Counted from the first letter of the stretch, positions 20,362 through 31,824 are shown. The stretch: 64,000 nucleotides of DNA from Rachicladosporium sp. CCFEE 5018 (GCA_002077045.2 KZ111146.1:1464017-1528016); one strand, 5' to 3'. Notes: a model not told the origin generated them from the letters alone. Made by a program: numbers and translations.

Positions 20362-22574
20362 TCACACAACTCGATGCTCCGGCGGCCTCCAAGTAACGCC
20401 AAGTACCTCAAAGATCTTCTTCTCATCTCTGCCCTCCACCAACTCCCCTTCACTCAGCTTCTCCCTCCCCTTGCCCCTCATGACACCCTTATACAGACCT
20501 CTCTGGTTGAGTCTCATGCCCTTGTTGCTCGCCAGTAGCCTCAAACTTCTGTTGAAGATATCATTACCAGTGAAAGCGATCATGGCTGCTCCAAGCTGCT
20601 CCGGTGGTACTAGCATGAAGTCGATACGTCGCCAGATCTTAGAGCCTGGCAGGCAGGATGCGCCATGCCACTTCGTGCCGTCGTCTTTCGAAGTGACCGC
20701 GAGGGCAGCGGTCAGGACTCCCGACTTCGTGAGGTGCGGAACAAGCTTGTCGACCATAGTACTGCTAATGTACTTGATATCGCGATGTGGATGGGTAACG
20801 ATGCAGTCGATATCTCCCGAAGTCGCTGCGCCGCGTCTGAACGATCCGCCGACGGTGACGACGAAGTCTTTGTTGACAGACTGTAGCGTTTTGCGAACGA
20901 TAGCACCGTGCTGCTCCACTTCGGTACGCGGGATGCGTATCAAGAAGTCTTCGTAATGATCTATGCCGATCCCCTGATTAGGCGTGAGTTTTGCTTCCTT
21001 GTCCAGCTCGTCAATCGTGGTATATCCTTCCCGTACCCACTGACTAGCTTGTACGAAGCCCACACCGTAAATCTGCATGGATGTCTGTAGGACTTGATCG
21101 CGTGGTTCGGCACGAGCACTGTCGACTCAACGCAATCGATTCGTGAACACGATCTCCTCGATCTTTGACGCCAGACGATCACCAACATTCGGCAGGGCCA
21201 ACGCCTCTTCTTTGGTGCTCACCTTGTGGTTCAAATTTCGCAAGGTCGCAGTTGCTTTGCGGTAGGCTCGAACACGCCATTCATCTCCGACTTGACCGTC
21301 ATAGTCGGCCATCTGCTGGAGGATCGCTATAGTGCTAGCATTGGGCGAGTCGCTTTTCTCTCCGCCCTTGTGGGCCTGCATGCATTGATAGCGATCCTCC
21401 ATCGTCTTCAGCTTGCGATTGCCGTCCACGGAGAAAACACCTCCGTCTGAGCTACTTGGCGACTGTCGCCATCTTCATCATCAAGTGGTGCGAACTGGAC
21501 ATCCTTTGCTCTCTCAATGGCCTCGTCGAGCTCGTCTGTGACACTATGTGTCGCCTCTGATACAGATGCTTCAGGGTGACGTGGACCGAGAAGTCCCTGC
21601 TCAATCCATTCGCGCCGATCTATATTCGCATGGTCGGCATTTCGATGATCAAGGGTCGATCGTGGGTTTTCGGCATCGGGCTGATCTGACTCTTGTGTCT
21701 GTGTTCGTGAGACTTGTGTTGCAGGCTGTCTTACAGTGACGCCCCAACCAGCCGGCTTCAGCTCCAGAGACTTGTCCGATTCTGTCGCAAGCGGCGGCGC
21801 TTGCGCGTGTACTGTTGCCTCCACTGCCTTCTCGCTTGTAGTTGGAGCTCCTGAAACCTTGAAGTGCTCCTGCGCAGGTTCCAGCAGCGCCTTCCAAGCT
21901 ATGCAGTCGCTCTGCCACTTCTCAGTCACCAAGACGAGACTGCTTGGCAATGTCTTGATCTTCAAAAATCTGATGAGCATAGCATAGTCCATGAGCCTGT
22001 CGACCAGGATGTGCGTGACAGTGTTGTCGAAGTCCTTTACCCACAAAGCTCCATAATCGATTGCTTTCGTTATCCTCATCCGCCGCGCCGGGTTCTTGTC
22101 GTTGTTCGGAAAGAAGTAGAAGCGTGAACCACGAAAAATTTGCTGATCCGATGGAAGTACTGCACTTCTACCATCACGTTTACGTTTACCAGTCGTCGGC
22201 GTTGCGGAGGCCGTGGGCGCAACGCTAGAGAAAGTGTGCCTTGTAGTCAGTAGCGGCTGTGCAGTGTTCGCTGGGGCTGTGGACCGTGGCGCTTCCTTTG
22301 CGCTTGGTACGACAGGTCTGCTGCGGGCGCTCAATTGAGTGTCTGATGCAGAGCGCGGCAGTGGAGTTCTTCCTGCGGGCATAACTGTCGCACTCACTGG
22401 CATTTCTGTCGTGACTGACCTCACCTGCTCTGCGGTCTTCTTGCCACGCAAGGCGGTCCGGGATGCTTGTAGTCCTCGATCTGGCACTTCATCATTCTCG
22501 TCCTGCAGAAGTCCGAAGCTGTCGTAAAATGCTCGCTTCTCGCGCAGACGCTCATCGTCTTTCAGGGTCGCCAT
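20362..22574 (-). pseudogene. POL4: Family X DNA polymerase (Pol lambda/Pol4-like), broken
   Basis: Homologue of DNA polymerase lambda/Pol4, a nuclear gap-filling enzyme of base-excision and end-joining repair. The ATG at 22574 precedes a Ser/Pro-rich segment and a BRCT-like domain (IFRGSRFYFFPNN to the WQSDCIAWK region). The 8-kDa domain (ADYDGQVGDEWRVRAYRKA; NVGDRLASKIEEI) and the palm/fingers follow. Catalytic aspartates lie in GDIDCIV and RRIDFMLVP, and the C terminus (LGVTWRPPEHR) is intact. Two breaks are seen. An in-frame TGA at 21129-21127 falls between TNRLR and VDSA, where Pol lambda has an uninterrupted LRKL-type stretch. The linker also changes frame between 21474 and 21411 (DDEDGDSRQ versus SPSSSDGG). 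A nonconsensus intron could explain the second break, but not the stop. Hence called a pseudogene, or sequence errors. Confidence 0.75.
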
Positions 22575-23184
22575 CGTGATCTTGTAAGCTTAGTCGTAGC
22601 AGTATAATTATTCGATTGGTACCCCATGAGGAAGAGACGTGCATGTGGTCTCTGTATGCTCTGGACAGGTGATGATGAGGCAGTGCAAAGTGCGGATGAT
22701 CGATGCTTGTCTATACTGTAGCGGAAGGCGCGACAGGCCGTCAGCAACTAATGACACCCTCTGAGTCCCAGTGGAAACCCTGTGAATAGGGATCGTTAAG
22801 CAAACATACGGCCGGACTCTCACTACATCATAGCACGAGGTAGGCACCAAGGTCGCACTGCAGGTGCATCGAAGAGGGACACAGGGTACAACGAGATACA
22901 GCTGAGCGCGTCACGAATTGACCGGCGATGGCAAGCTTCTCCCCAGCATATGAGCATCTGTTGCGTCGCCTAGACAAGCCAGGAGCAGCAATCGTACATG
23001 TTCTTGTGGAGGCACAGGAAAGCGGACAAGATTCGATCGAGTGGAAGAAAGCCATTGCTGAAGCTCGGTTCGGCTTCGCCGACTGTTGCTTCGCGACAGC
23101 AACGAAGATATACGCGTCCATACCTTATGATAGTGCTAGTCCAACGCGTACTTCTTCGAAAAGTCGTTCCCTCGCCGTGCTCCG
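22575..23184. other. Divergent promoter region
   Basis: About 610 bp between the polymerase X gene (minus) and PSF1 (plus). Overlapping short frames occur but none looks coding. No clear regulatory motif was recognised. Confidence 0.4.
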
Positions 23185-23859
23185 ATGTCTCTCGGCGACA
23201 CCTCCCAAAAGCTCATCGAGTCCGCCGCCCGGATCTCCTCTCTTCCCACACTGCCACCCTACGCCACAACCCTAGTCCGCGCCATAACGCAAGAATCGCG
23301 GGACCTAGAACGCGATATTCAATCTCTGCTCTCGCCCTATCGCTCGCAGTCAAGTCAATCTCAGACTCCAGGTGGTGATACGCAATTCAAATCCTCCTTC
23401 AACCCAGCCGATGACCCAGCTTTGGCAACGACATTAATGGTAAACCACGTCACGTTGCGAAGAAACAAACGCTGCCTTCTAGCCTACCATCGGACCCGGA
23501 TCGCACATCTGGAGAAGACGCTCTGGTCTGGCCTCCCTCTCACCCAATCGTCTTCGACTCCCTCGAATCCTTCTTCTCAGGAGTCGAATCTTACGCCCTC
23601 AGAGTCTCTGCTCGCTTCGTCTCTATCTTCGCTGTACTCCCAGCTCGGCGCACAGTACCCTGACATTGACTTGTTGGGGAGTATCACGCCACCGAGGGAG
23701 GTGTATGTTGAGATTCGGGTGCTGAGGGAAGTGGGCGAGGTGCAGACGGAGTATGGGAGTTTGGTGCTTGGGAAGAACAGTGTGCATTTTGTAAGGCTAA
23801 GTGATGTGGAGGGACTGGTCAGGGGTGGGGTCGTGGAGGTTGTTGGGGAGGGTGGGTGA
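23185..23859 (+). CDS. PSF1: GINS complex subunit Psf1
   Basis: An intronless gene of 224 residues, near the usual 200-220. Psf1 is one of four GINS subunits that join Cdc45 and Mcm2-7 to form the replicative helicase. The N-terminal alpha-helical A domain includes GDTSQKLIESAARIS, LPPYATTLVRAITQESRDLERDI, and the hallmark LRRNKRCLLAYHRTRI near residue 90. A Ser-rich linker follows. The small B domain, essential in Psf1, is visible at the C terminus: EVYVEIRVLREVGEVQTEYG followed by the VHFVRLSDVEGLVRGGVVEVV region. The start at 23185 gives the expected short lead before the first helix, although many fungal orthologues start with MYG. The gene is divergent from polymerase X and convergent with the sirtuin gene. 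Confidence 0.93.
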   Translation: MSLGDTSQKLIESAARISSLPTLPPYATTLVRAITQESRDLERDIQSLLSPYRSQSSQSQTPGGDTQFKSSFNPADDPALATTLMVNHVTLRRNKRCLLAYHRTRIAHLEKTLWSGLPLTQSSSTPSNPSSQESNLTPSESLLASSLSSLYSQLGAQYPDIDLLGSITPPREVYVEIRVLREVGEVQTEYGSLVLGKNSVHFVRLSDVEGLVRGGVVEVVGEGG

Positions 23860-24166
23860 GCGGGAGGCCACTCGTGGAAGACAGGCCGGGGCACGGTAGC
23901 AATTTTGTCAAGCTCCAGACGGAGGCGGCTAAGCAAGCGTAGCTTGTGTGCAAAGTAAGTAATCTCACGGCGGTATGGAGAATTAGGAAGCTAACGTATT
24001 GTTGATCGTGTGAGTTGCTTGGTACCAAGACGTACGATAGCGATGCCACCCCGACGCTTGCTGAGCTACCACTATTTCAGATGCATAGAGATACCCAATC
24101 CACGACTTCCACCGCGAGTCGATTAGACTCCATCGCTACGTCCGACCATGGGGATCCAGGCCAAGT
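23860..24166. other. Convergent intergenic region
   Basis: About 300 bp between the 3' ends of PSF1 and the sirtuin gene. No coding or structural signal was seen. Confidence 0.4.
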
Positions 24167-26323
24167 TCAATTCAGCATCGCATCCACACTCATGCGCTTC
24201 CTCCTCTTCTCTGGACTTGACAGCTCGACCTCATCTGCATGCTTCTGACTCGGCAAGCAATTATTCCTCGGATCGCTCGGCGAAAGCGGAAGCAGCGTCT
24301 CCGACGTATTGCTCACTTCGCTCAGCTTCGAGGGGATTTTCGTGGGTGAGCCAGACAGCTTTTTGGCGCCCTTCGCCGCGGTGACGCCGGACTTGGAGAC
24401 CGAGAACGCCAAGGTGATCGCTGGAGTGTTCCTCGGCTTCTGCGGTTGCGGTTTCGATGCCTTAGGTTTGCCGGTGGTCTTCGGCTGGGGCTTCGCGACC
24501 TTGATGTACTTGACATTGGTCTGCTTCCTTTTCGGCGCTGCTGCTGCCTTCTTCGCTTTCGACGATGCCTTCTCCACTTTCTGCCCTGGTTTGAATCGAT
24601 CGTTGAATGACGGCACTGCAGCATCCACTGGTGAGTTCTTGCTTGACTTCGAAGGGGTGAGGAGACCGGACTGCGCCGAGGTGCTCGCGACGGCGATACT
24701 ATTGCTGTCGGAAAGCTCTACGCTAGGCAAGACGGATGACGAGCGGCTCGTGAGAGGGCTGTAATCCGGACTCTGCGACAGCAAGCGAGGTCGGTGCGGT
24801 GTACTTGGCTCGATCGGAGGAGGTTTGAAGCTGTTGTTGTAGCATCCCTCTTCCACGGGCTCGGCCTCCAATGCAGTCAATGGTTTCGCTTTCGAAGGCA
24901 GTACCACCGAGCCCTTCTTCGCATCTGCCTCCTTGAGCACATCCTCATCGCTAATGTTATCGACCTCGGAGTCGGTCTGCGGATCATCCCATCGGCGAAG
25001 TGCAGCTTCCTTCGCCACTGCATCTGCTGGTCCCTTTACAATCAGATCAAAGCAGTCGGCGAATTGAGGTCCAGCTGGCGGCTCTTCATTGCTGATCCAG
25101 ATAGCCATGCCATCTTTTCGATCGCGCACCATCGCACACATCTCGCGCGTAATTCTTTGAATGCCCGGGACCTTCAAAGTTGTGCCGACTACAATCACCG
25201 CGTCTGGCCTGCGGCGGAGATCATCGCTCGCTACCCTGCCGATTGCTTCGTCATCCGGATTGTGCTCGTTGTACAGCACCATGCGGGGACGCAAGCGGCC
25301 AATGCCATGACTTCGCTTTCCCTCTCCGACTGTCCGCCGCATGTCATGCTCCTCGCAGGATGTGCAGAGCGGTGCAATTGGCCCATCAAACAAGTCCGCA
25401 TCCAAGTCCGAGAGATGTTGGCATTTTGAGCAGACCATCTTGTCCAGGCCACCGTGCAACTGGACCGTCTTCGGCCATTTGCCACTCTCATCTTTCCGGA
25501 GCGGCACAGCTGTGCTAAGGGGTTCCAGTGACGTGTCGATGCCGTCCACATTCTGCGAGTACAATCGCAGTAATCTGCCCTCGTACGCTAGAGTAGCAAG
25601 CATGTGGTGGAACGCAGTGGGCTTCGCGCCTTTCGTCATGCGCGACATGCTGCTGACCATGCTGTGGAATGATGAGGTGGAGGTATCATCGCGGTAGACA
25701 GACGCGTCAAACAGGTCCTTGCCAGAGCCCTTCATCTTGTGCTCGGTCTTGAGGCTGCTGAAGAGTCCGGTAGATGATCGAAAATCAGGTACTGCAATCA
25801 CGTTAGCATCAATACCATGGGGGAAACTGTGTGATGACCTACTGCCAGCAGACACCGAAATCCCAGCCCCAGCAATTACAACAATCTTCCTCCTCTTGTG
25901 TATCACTTGTAGTAATCTGTTCAGGTGCTCCTGTTCCGACTGCTTGACATGCGTCTTACACAGATTCAATCGTTTTGTCGTCCGCTCACGCGTCTCGACG
26001 CGTCGCCGCTTGGCAGGAGGGTGACCGTCTGACAGCATAGAAGAGTCCATAGCATCTGGTGCGGGCGAGCCTGTCATCGAGCTGTCCTGAGATCGTGGCG
26101 GTGTAGGTAGAACGTGTGACAGGTTTCTGCGTCGCGATGTAGTGCGGGGAAGTATGTCGGACAATGCATCGCGCAGTTCGGGCGGTGGTGAAGGACTTCG
26201 TGACAGTGATGAAAGTGGGGAGGAGCCGCGCGAGGGTGAGGAAGGCACGCTGCTTAGCGAGGAGTCGCTGCCTTCGAAGAGCTCCATTGCGGCTATCTCC
26301 GCTCCCATAGACATTGCAATCAT
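24167..26323 (-). CDS. HST4: NAD-dependent protein deacetylase, Hst3/Hst4-type sirtuin
   Basis: Two exons, 26323-25843 and 25791-24167, give about 701 residues. The 51-nt intron (25842-25792, GTAGGT, TGCTAAC branch site, TGCAG) is in frame and lacks a stop. Splicing restores GAGISVSAGIPDFRSSTGLF, the canonical NAD-binding signature. Other motifs are LYSQNVDGID, the catalytic His in TVQLHGG, zinc ligands CSKC and CTSC, RPRMVLYNEHNPDDEAI, VVGTTLKVPG and ISNEEPP. In yeast Hst3 and Hst4 remove acetyl from histone H3 Lys56 after replication; that role is inferred by family. The N terminus is Ser/Pro-rich with basic KRRR stretches. The long C terminus (residues about 430-700) is disordered and Lys/Pro/Ser-rich. 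Alternative starts exist a few codons downstream (MSMGAEI). Confidence 0.9.
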   Translation of the reverse strand: MIAMSMGAEIAAMELFEGSDSSLSSVPSSPSRGSSPLSSLSRSPSPPPELRDALSDILPRTTSRRRNLSHVLPTPPRSQDSSMTGSPAPDAMDSSMLSDGHPPAKRRRVETRERTTKRLNLCKTHVKQSEQEHLNRLLQVIHKRRKIVVIAGAGISVSAGSRSSHSFPHGIDANVIAVPDFRSSTGLFSSLKTEHKMKGSGKDLFDASVYRDDTSTSSFHSMVSSMSRMTKGAKPTAFHHMLATLAYEGRLLRLYSQNVDGIDTSLEPLSTAVPLRKDESGKWPKTVQLHGGLDKMVCSKCQHLSDLDADLFDGPIAPLCTSCEEHDMRRTVGEGKRSHGIGRLRPRMVLYNEHNPDDEAIGRVASDDLRRRPDAVIVVGTTLKVPGIQRITREMCAMVRDRKDGMAIWISNEEPPAGPQFADCFDLIVKGPADAVAKEAALRRWDDPQTDSEVDNISDEDVLKEADAKKGSVVLPSKAKPLTALEAEPVEEGCYNNSFKPPPIEPSTPHRPRLLSQSPDYSPLTSRSSSVLPSVELSDSNSIAVASTSAQSGLLTPSKSSKNSPVDAAVPSFNDRFKPGQKVEKASSKAKKAAAAPKRKQTNVKYIKVAKPQPKTTGKPKASKPQPQKPRNTPAITLAFSVSKSGVTAAKGAKKLSGSPTKIPSKLSEVSNTSETLLPLSPSDPRNNCLPSQKHADEVELSSPEKRRKRMSVDAMLN

Positions 26324-27054
26324 TCTTGAGCACCTGTTGGCCTCCCAGACACTACTGCACCAGCAAGAGACTGCAGTACTCGACGTCGCTTCCAGAGTTC
26401 TGCTGCTGTGCCTTTAGCGGTGCAGCATATCGAGTCGGCGGTAAAGAAGGCGTCGGAAGGTGCGAAGGCGTCGCTCGAAGTATCTCGCGCGGCGGAGGTC
26501 GGTGTCGCGTCAATACAACAATAGTATATAACGCTATTGATGTATTGTAAGAATGCGCGTCGCGTGTTGATTGTCGTGCGCGTGTGACGTCGACGTGGTG
26601 GTCGGGAATGGCGGCGATCAGAGGGTGAAGTGTGAGGTGGAGGCTGGCCTGCATCGCTTTGTACAGTTCTCGGCACGCTTCCTCCGTCCCGCTACCAAAA
26701 CAACGGAGTAAACACAATCGCAAATGCCGCTTCTCACGAACACATCACTCGCTGCTGCAACTGTAGATGGTTCTCGTCGACAGAGGGATATGTCCACAGA
26801 CTGACTGCAATATCTTCATCGCCTCGAACGTTGCCAGGACGGTCGTCATGGACATGCATCTGGTATGCAATGTCGCCGGCAGTCGCAGGACGGGAGGCTC
26901 CACTTGCGCTTCCCCACAGAGCCAGCGCCCTGGGTCCAATTGCTGACTGTTCTTTCGAGTTTCGACGTTCACGACTGGCTGACTGCAGTAAATCTTGACT
27001 CTCTAAGCAGAGGTGACGAATAGCACAGTCTCTCGAGATGTAAGCCTTCTCGCC
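26324..27054. other. Divergent promoter region
   Basis: About 730 bp between the sirtuin gene (minus) and MED16 (plus). A TGACGT (CRE-type) core lies at 26585-26590. A TATATAAC stretch near 26523 could serve the minus-strand gene. No coding signal was recognised. Confidence 0.4.
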
Positions 27055-30000
27055 ATGCCTCTCATGATGGACAACAACGACCTTGCAGACGCTGTGATGG
27101 CCGACATCCAGATCCCGTCCGCCTCGATGATGGACTCGATGGACGACCTCTTCGGCGAGCCTACCAATCTCGTGGTACAGGCTCCTCTCCTCCCCGGTCC
27201 ACCTGCACCGGCTGAGCTGGTACTGCGCATCGCAGAGATGCAGAGACATGGCTGCTGCACGTGAGTCGAACTGGCCTCTCGAGATCGCGAAGTCCAGGAA
27301 AGTAATGTTGATCGTGGCAGGAAGCTAGCCTGGTGTAACAACGGCTGTATTGCGCGCATCTCTCCTGATGGCGGACAAGTCAACTTTCATGTGACAATGG
27401 ACGACGCTTCTACCGGGGCGCAGTGCGTGTCGGATGCTTCGTCGAATCCTATCATCGCACTGACTGGAAGCGAATTTGTCCATCTGCAATACACCTCACT
27501 CGGTCAGGAGCTGGCTGTAGTCGACTCGGTGGGCAATGTTCAGATCTTCACCGGAACGACTGGCCTTGGTCGCATGAGTTTTGCACCGACCACAGGTGAC
27601 AGCGAGGCAGAAGGTGGTCGTAGTGATCTCGATGCGGTTGTGGGAATGTATTGGCTGCCTCAGTGGCCTATGGACTTCCGGGTATGCCTGGTAAATTGAG
27701 ATTGTGCTCCATTTCATGCTTACTTCAGATACAGATACCCTACATCGGTCCAGCAGTCAAGACTGATGGCACGTGGTCATCGAAACTCCACTATCGAGAC
27801 CAGCAAGCGCCACGACTGCATCATCCGGTCGACGGCAAAACAGCTTTTCTCTACGTGACCAGGAACACTTTACTCACTTTGTGCTATCAGCACGATGCGA
27901 CGAAGTGGGGTACGGCTTCAACCACGCTTGAACCGCTGTCGACCCTTGACGAGACACTTTCACATGCGGCATTCTGTCAGTGAGTACCTCCGACATGCTT
28001 CTCCGCGGATGTTTTCATATCCTCTTCAAATGCTCCTCTGGCCGCCTAGAGAGCTCGCAGCATGGGGAAGGGGAGGAATCCCTTGCACGACTGTAACGTC
28101 CAACGTTCTGGCCGTGTCGATGAATGCAGAGCCTGCTTACACAAGTTTGCGGGACAATTGCTGACGAGCTCACTAGACAGGACAACAAGCTCCTACTGGT
28201 CACATATGACCTGAGGAGACACATGCGAGTGTACACTATCACAATCGACTGGAATGGCACACAGGGCAAGGATCAATACCGCAGTGGCACTCTTCGGATT
28301 GCGCCATCGCTACTCATCGGACACACCGTCAGCTTGGAGTACGTCGCGCCACAAGACTCAGAGGGCACTCTGCTCACTTCGCTACAAATTATACTGCCTG
28401 TGCCAATCTTTGCAGAATCCAGCGTTCCGTCATACACAACCATAGTAGCCACATTTGCTCAGGCCTCGTACCCATCTGATGCTAAGCAGCAAGCTCCATC
28501 GTTCACTACGATTTGCCGGTGGCATCTCGAACAGTCGACCCAAAATCTGCATCCCAGCTTTGCGAAACTACAGAAACGAGCGGCTGCAGCGGTTACACTG
28601 CCGAACAAGAACATACTACGACAACAGCCTGATCTGGTCACAGCTAAGATCATCCTTACAATTCAGCCCATGAACCACGACACACTGATTGCGTTTGGAG
28701 CCAGCGATGGGACAGTTGAGTGCAGAGATCGTGAAACGTGGAATATCGTTGCGCCAACGTTCGGCGATACTACCACGGTGACGAGTCTGCCACAAGCCGG
28801 GTTCGACTTTACTCCATCTCTCGAGCATAGCGTGCATATCATGTGCAATACCGATTGTGCATATATGATCACACTCGGCGTTGATCAGAAGCTGAGATGC
28901 AAGCCTGCGGCCTTGCGTTACGGCTGGCAGGCCATCGATGACGGTATCCTCGACATCAGCGGCATGCACGAGACTGCGATTGCCTGTGTCGCTCGCGAGC
29001 ATACCCTCCTGACCCATCACAGCAACGCCTCAGCTCTTGAGCTGTTTGCTCTGCTACCTCCAGCCCTAGCCCCTGAGCAGTATCGTCACCTGCTCTTCGA
29101 CATCACACGTGCCTTGACGCGGGCCCATGATCTCGGCTCCCTTGACGAAAAGACCAAGCGGCGCATGCTCCTTGGCGATAATTACATCATCCGCTGCCTC
29201 GGCGCACAGCTGTCCCTGGTGTCGGCGCCGGACGCTCAGCCCGGCATTGGCGCACAATTGGCGTGGGTGGTGCTCACTGCAAAGCAGGCTCACTTCGCGC
29301 TCTTCTCCTCTTGTTCCACTACCTCGCCACCAGATCCAGCAACACTGCACTCCCTCCGTGGCTTGGCTATCTGGTCGCTAGAGCTCTTCACGGCGTCGCT
29401 CGCGACGCTATTCACCGTCCACTCTACCCTCGTAGCCAAGCCCAACGAGACTCCAGCTACTGCACTTGCATCACACATCGCCTCTTCGTCATCACCTCTC
29501 CTACATCTAGTGCTGTGCTCATACCCACGCACACTCCTCCGATACCTCGCCCTGGCACTAACGAGATACTTCAAGCTCGTTGCCTCTTCCCTGGTCAACT
29601 CTCCCTCATTGTTAATCAAAACCGACCTTCTCGAAACCATCTCGAAGATCAAGACTCTGCCCTTCCGGCTCGAGATCCTAGCTGCGCCTAATGGTTTACT
29701 GGGAGAGATTGACAGAGTTGTGGGCGAAGCCTACGCAGTCAGTACAATCGGACCTCGGGAGCGCGCGGAAGCGGAATTGACTATGCTCTTTTCGCCTGCA
29801 CCGGACCTGCCGACATCGCTGACCGGTGCTGTGAAGAGCATCTGGACTAGAGTCTTACCCAAGTATACAGAGGAGATGGACTTGGGCGCGCTGTACTTCT
29901 ACGATACTGCTGGGCTGATGTTGCAATCGCGCGAGAGGACTGGAGCCCGAGCAAAGCGAAGCGTGGATGTGCTCACGAAGTTACCTATCGCCGAAGTAGT

Positions 30001-30157
30001 CAAGATAAGGACGTGTAGGCGTTGCAACAGCGTTATGGAAGACTTCGTGACTACTGCTGAGGGACTGAGAGAGCTGGGGGGCTTTTGGAAGGCAACTGCA
30101 AGTAGAATGTGTACTTGTGGAGGGTCGTGGTGGGTCGGACAGTCAGCGAAAGCGTAG
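27055..30157 (+). CDS. MED16: Mediator of RNA polymerase II transcription subunit 16
   Basis: Four exons (27055-27260, 27321-27681, 27729-27979, 28177-30157) encode about 932 residues. Med16 (Sin4 in yeast) is a tail-module Mediator subunit that receives activator signals. The N-terminal beta-propeller begins with TKLAWCNNGCIARISPDGG and continues through LVTYDLRRHMRVYTI. The helical C-terminal part ends in a Cys-rich motif (CRRCNSVMEDF; CTCGGSWWVG) typical of fungal Med16. The start at 27055 (MPLMMDNNDL) is the first ATG; a second ATG four codons later is equally possible. Introns are 60, 47 and 197 nt. The third is long, and its acceptor was chosen so that AFCQ runs into QDNKLLLVTYD, so a small exon within it is not excluded. 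Confidence 0.92.
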
Positions 30158-30944
30158 AGCGCGAGAGCGTGCAATCCTACAGGCATCTCCGCCTTTCCGA
30201 ACGACTGAGCACTCTATTGTGTTTGTGTCGTCTTGCTCACAGTAGTCAAATGGTATTCCATTGTGCGTGCGAGAGATTCGAGTTCGCGCGATTTGTGACC
30301 ATGACATTCATGGATGAAGTCTCTCCTGCCTATATTGAGCGACAAGTGCACTATTGCACCCGCACATGTAGTTGCACAAGATCACTCGGCTTTTCGGGGA
30401 GGCAAGTTACATAGACGGCCGAAGTATCGATGCTGTGCCACTATATACATCTCTCTGGAGCTCACTTCATCCTGTGCCACATCTCACCATTCCATCCACG
30501 CACCCATCTTCGCGATAGTAACATGCCACATGAACAACATCGCCAAAACGCTCGTTTCATCCCACCATTGGCTTCTCATCCCGGCGCCCACCGCGCCACA
30601 CCTTACCGAATGCACATCTAGTACCCGTTTGGCCGCGTGGAAAAGTGGGCATAATCTCAGCCGCCACCATGCACGCAACGCAAGCTCCAGGTACAGAATC
30701 CTGCTCCTGCACACACGTCTTCCATCGGACATGCAATGCGGGATTCGGGATGGATGCCAGGATTATCACGCGAATATAGGATCGGCCGCGCCTCGCTTGC
30801 TGACGAGTACTGGGGATTGGTAGTATTACTTCTCTGTTTCTCTGTTGTTCTGTTGGAGGTCTTTTGTTGAGTATTTTTCTTATCTCTAGAGGAATAGCAA
30901 TTGTTCGGGACACTCGCTTAGCATCTATTTTATATCCCATCAAG
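30158..30944. other. Intergenic region between two plus-strand genes
   Basis: About 790 bp with the MED16 3' end and the promoter of the next small secreted-protein gene. An AT-rich stretch (TTTTATATCCC) sits just upstream of the ATG at 30945. Frames on both strands look like chance. Confidence 0.4.
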
Positions 30945-31557
30945 ATGCAGTTCTCCCTACTCGCCCTCTCCGCGCTCGCCGCCAGCGTATCGGCGCAGCA
31001 AAGCTCGCCCGACCTGTAAGCAACGCAACTATACACCGTGGAGGCACTTCAACCCTGACCGTCTCCATAGCGTTTCGATCATCTCCGTCCTCCAAACCGG
31101 CCTTCCCTCCTCCATCCTCCAAGAAGCCCTCACAAACAGCGCCGGCCTGTCCTCCGAAATCGCTTCCGAGTTCCGCGTCGCAACGCCAACCTGGTTCACC
31201 GCGTTGCCAACAGATATCCAGACCTATCTCGTCTCGGCCGCGAACTCTCCCTCGGCGTTCGCGAATGCAACAGCTGGCATTGCATCAACTTTGAACGGAA
31301 CGGCAATCATGAACTCGACGAGCGTCGCGGCTGCGCAAAGCAGCATCCTGAGCTCGAACTCAGCGGAGATCAGTAGTGAGGTTGCGAGCGCGAGTGCGGC
31401 GGGGACGACATCGGGGGGAGCTGGTAGTGGAGCGGCAAGTGCTACAAGTGCGGGTGCGGCTTCTAGCAGCAGCGCAGCAGGCGCGTCGATGCCGACTGCA
31501 CTCTATGGAATGGGATTGGCTGGCGCCGTCGGATTGGTGGGCGTGCTAGCTTTGTAA
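30945..31557 (+). CDS. Small secreted, GPI-type cell-wall protein
   Basis: Two exons (30945-31015, 31071-31557; 55-nt intron with GTAAGC and CATAG) give about 185 residues. A clear signal peptide (MQFSLLALSALAASVSA) is followed by a conserved-looking globular part (SIISVLQTGLPSSILQEALT ... TPTWFTALPTDIQTYLVSA). A Ser/Ala/Gly/Thr-rich spacer follows, then a C-terminal hydrophobic tail (LYGMGLAGAVGLVGVLAL) typical of a GPI-attachment signal. It therefore probably ends up on the plasma membrane or wall. The globular part resembles short domains repeated in many ascomycete surface proteins of unknown function. No enzymatic motif is visible. Confidence 0.82.
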
Positions 31558-31824
31558 GGGGAACACTGTCAGGTCACACAACGCGCAAACCAGGGCTAGG
31601 CAAAGGTACAGTGAGTTGGAGTCTGGTGCCTAGATGCATGGGCACATATCGGATCTCAGTGGAGCACATTTACTGGGTAAGGCTGATCTGGAATACTGCT
31701 GTAATGTCAAATTTCGCGCCATCACTGTTCGAAAGCTGCTACCCAAGCAGCATTGTTTCGGTATGCAGGTCTCAGATGGTCTATGATCGCAAGGTCCCAC
31801 CGGGCGCACATTACCGCGCTATGC

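Noticed and set aside
24167..30157. A functional gene cluster of genome-maintenance genes (Pol X, Psf1, sirtuin, Med16)
   Set aside because: They are adjacent but in mixed orientation, with ordinary promoters and no shared motif; adjacency alone does not support a cluster.
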